From Paraburkholderia largidicola (GTDB lineage: Bacteria > Pseudomonadota > Gammaproteobacteria > Burkholderiales > Burkholderiaceae), in the NCBI RefSeq assembly GCF_013426895.1, contig NZ_AP023174.1:3534001-3598000 (forward strand): a stretch of DNA of 64,000 nucleotides, in the 5' to 3' direction. A program made the position numbers and the translations under genes. Below, piece by piece: positions 62,364 to 64,000 of the stretch; position 1 is the stretch's first letter, and every line of letters starts with the position of its first letter. Below the pieces are notes generated by a model that was not told the origin of the DNA, searched no databases, and saw only the letters and a list, made by a program, of their open reading frames with translations.

Positions 62364-63797
62364 ATGACCACCACGTCGACTACGAATTCGTCAACGGACG
62401 TCACTTCCCTGCTACAGCAGGCGGCGCAGTCCATCATCAGCGGCTCGACCAAATCGACGCTCGATGTCAACTCGCTGGTGTCAGCGCTCGTAACGGCGAA
62501 AACGGCGGCCCAATCGTCGGCAATCGTGAACAAGCAGAACTCGGACAACGCCGAGCTCTCTGCAATCGGCAAGATCAAATCGGCGCTTGCGTCACTGCAG
62601 ACCGCATTGAGCGGCCTGTCGGACGGCACGGCGCTCAGCCAGCTCGCAGTCGCTATCGGCGGCACGGGCACGGGTGTCACGGCAACGGCAGATCCGAGCA
62701 AAGGCGCGGTAGCCGGCAACTACACACTCGCCGTCACCAACATCGCGACGGCCAACAAGATTTCCTCGCAGGCGTACGCGTCGGGCGCGAGCCTCGGCAG
62801 CGGCACGCTGACGGTCGGCGTCGGCAGCAGCTCGATGCAGATCAACGTCGCATCGACTGATTCGCTGTCGGACATCGCCACTGCGATCAATTCGGCAAAC
62901 AACAATCCGGGCGTCTCGGCAGCCGTCATCACGGCAGCGGACGGCCAGCATCTGGTCTTGACGTCGAAGCAGACGGGCGCGGCCAACACCGTGACGGTTT
63001 CCGCAGGCGCAGGCCTAGATACCGGTCTGAACACGGCCAGCTTCACGCAGGTCACGACCGGCAAGGACGCCACGCTCTCCGTTGACGGCAACACGATCAC
63101 CAGCGCAAGCAACACGATCACGAACGCACTCACGGGCGTGAGCATCGACATCTCGGGCGCGTCGGCGAACAGCACGCAGACGATCTCGATCACCAACGAC
63201 ACGACGGCGTCGACGAAGGCCATCAACGATTTCGTCACGGCGTACAACAGCTACATCACGACCGAAACGGGCCTGACCTGGGACCCGACGGCGGCGACGG
63301 GCTCGCAAGCCGGCGCGCTGCTCGGCGACTCGATGACGAACACGATCACAAACGGTCTGGGCGGCCTGGTCGCCGGCGGCATCACCGTCGGCGGCAAGAC
63401 GTTCAGCCTGTCGTCGATCGGCATCAACCTGCAGCACGACGGCACGCTGTCGGTCGACTCGACCACGCTGCAGACCGCGCTGACGAGCAACAGTTCGGCC
63501 GTCGCGGCCGTGTTCAACAAGACGAACGGTATCGGCACGACGCTGAACTCGTTCATCAACACGTACACGCAGACGAGCGGCACGATCGATCAGCGCACGC
63601 AGAACCTGAACACCGACCTGAGCAGTCTGGCGGATCAGGCGACGCAGCTCACGAACTATCAGAGCACGCTGACCGACCAGTACAACGCGCAGTTCTCGGC
63701 GCTGAATACACTGATGACGACAATGGCCAACAACACGGCCTACCTGAACCAGCTGTTCGGCGGCGGCGGCCTGACGGGCTCGCTGAACGCGAAGTAA
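62364..63797 (+). CDS. fliD: Filament cap protein FliD (HAP2)
   Basis: FliD (477 aa) caps the filament and folds incoming flagellin. The N-terminal helix region (SLVSALVTAKTAAQSSAIVNKQNSD) and the FliD-N core (TADPSKGAVAGNYTLAVTNIA) are conserved. So is the FliD-C part: STKAINDFVTAYNSYI, LSSIGINLQHDGTLSVDSTTL and the closing YNAQFSALNTLMTTMANNTAYLNQLF. Length and order are normal. A fliT-like gene follows after 21 nt. Confidence 0.96.
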   Translation: MTTTSTTNSSTDVTSLLQQAAQSIISGSTKSTLDVNSLVSALVTAKTAAQSSAIVNKQNSDNAELSAIGKIKSALASLQTALSGLSDGTALSQLAVAIGGTGTGVTATADPSKGAVAGNYTLAVTNIATANKISSQAYASGASLGSGTLTVGVGSSSMQINVASTDSLSDIATAINSANNNPGVSAAVITAADGQHLVLTSKQTGAANTVTVSAGAGLDTGLNTASFTQVTTGKDATLSVDGNTITSASNTITNALTGVSIDISGASANSTQTISITNDTTASTKAINDFVTAYNSYITTETGLTWDPTAATGSQAGALLGDSMTNTITNGLGGLVAGGITVGGKTFSLSSIGINLQHDGTLSVDSTTLQTALTSNSSAVAAVFNKTNGIGTTLNSFINTYTQTSGTIDQRTQNLNTDLSSLADQATQLTNYQSTLTDQYNAQFSALNTLMTTMANNTAYLNQLFGGGGLTGSLNAK

Positions 63798-63818
63798 CGC
63801 GGGTAGACACTCCGCTCA

Positions 63819-64000
63819 ATGGAACTGACGATGAACGACTCGCTGACACGCGCACTCGACCTGACCCGCGCTCTCGAAGCCGCGGTTTCGCAACAAGACT
63901 GGGCGCGCGCGTCGGCGATCGTCGAAGAGCGTTCGCCGCTGCTGATGTCGTTGCGTCCGGAGCAGACGCCGGAAGCGCTGGACAAGATTCGCGCGATCCA
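63819..64000 (+). CDS. FliT-like flagellar chaperone, 5' part
   Basis: An open frame starts 21 nt after fliD and runs off the window end; about 60 residues are visible (MELTMNDSLTRALDLTRALE, then VSQQDWARASAIVEERSPLL and MSLRPEQTPEALDKIRAI). It is helical and resembles the N-terminus of FliT, the FliD export chaperone, which follows fliD (often via fliS) in many bacteria. A second ATG at 63831 is possible. The family call rests mainly on position. Confidence 0.7.
   Translation, partial: MELTMNDSLTRALDLTRALEAAVSQQDWARASAIVEERSPLLMSLRPEQTPEALDKIRAI

Overview
The window is about 64 kb of GC-rich DNA from a motile betaproteobacterium. Gene order, the flhDC master operon next to motAB-che, an H-NS protein with a C-terminal SGRGKPP-type motif, the paired DUF3443/DUF2844 genes and the rpsU-fliC neighbourhood point to Burkholderiaceae, most likely Paraburkholderia or Caballeronia. 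This taxonomy is an inference from gene content; no search was run.

Layout. 1-10963 (+): fliF (3' end), fliGHIJK, then fliLMNOPQR: the switch, the export ATPase complex, hook-length control and the export gate. 11808-15016 (-): flgL and flgK. 15934-16683 (-): a YcgR-type PilZ flagellar brake. 17103-24916 (-): flgJIHGFEDCB for rod, hook and P/L rings, divergent from flgA-flgM-flgN (25159-27416, +). 28354-36065 (-): fliA, flhG, flhF, flhA, flhB. 36293-38161 (-): two non-flagellar secreted-protein genes, one frameshifted. 39198-50737 (-): one chemotaxis/motor run, motA-motB-response regulator-cheA-cheW-MCP-small ORF-cheR-cheD-cheB-cheY-cheZ. 50897-51962 (-): flhC and flhD. 52637-59904: housekeeping or accessory genes (glycosyltransferase, H-NS, aquaporin Z, a small secreted protein, a HAD phosphatase, a BadF-type sugar kinase, tag, an unknown gene, rpsU). 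60200-61141 (-): aldo/keto reductase. 61382-64000 (+): fliC, fliD and the 5' end of a fliT-like gene. Almost the whole flagellar and chemotaxis regulon therefore lies in one block.

Regulation. The regulatory hierarchy can be read in the DNA. FlhDC-box-like dyads lie between flgB and flgA and upstream of flhB (class II). Sigma-28 promoters of the form TAAAGTTT-N11-GCCGNTAA precede flgM, motA and ycgR, with weaker matches before flgK and fliC (class III). The flhD ribosome-binding site lies inside a hairpin.

Main discovery candidate. Six non-coding composite inverted-repeat elements sit between the operons. Five of them (11015-11673, 15220-15880, 27561-28220, 32058-32717, 38497-39156) are all 659-661 bp. 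They end in 14-15 bp inverted termini (CGCTGGCATCCGCGG) and carry near-identical outer arms of about 110 bp, each with a 15-bp perfect hairpin. Inside is a second 28-bp inverted repeat flanking an 83-84 bp centre. In one element (27561-28220) that centre is inverted relative to its arms, as expected if recombination occurs between the inner repeats. Every element, including the diverged sixth copy between fliK and fliL, abuts the 3' end of at least one gene. They carry no transposase and no believable protein. I do not recognise them as a named family.
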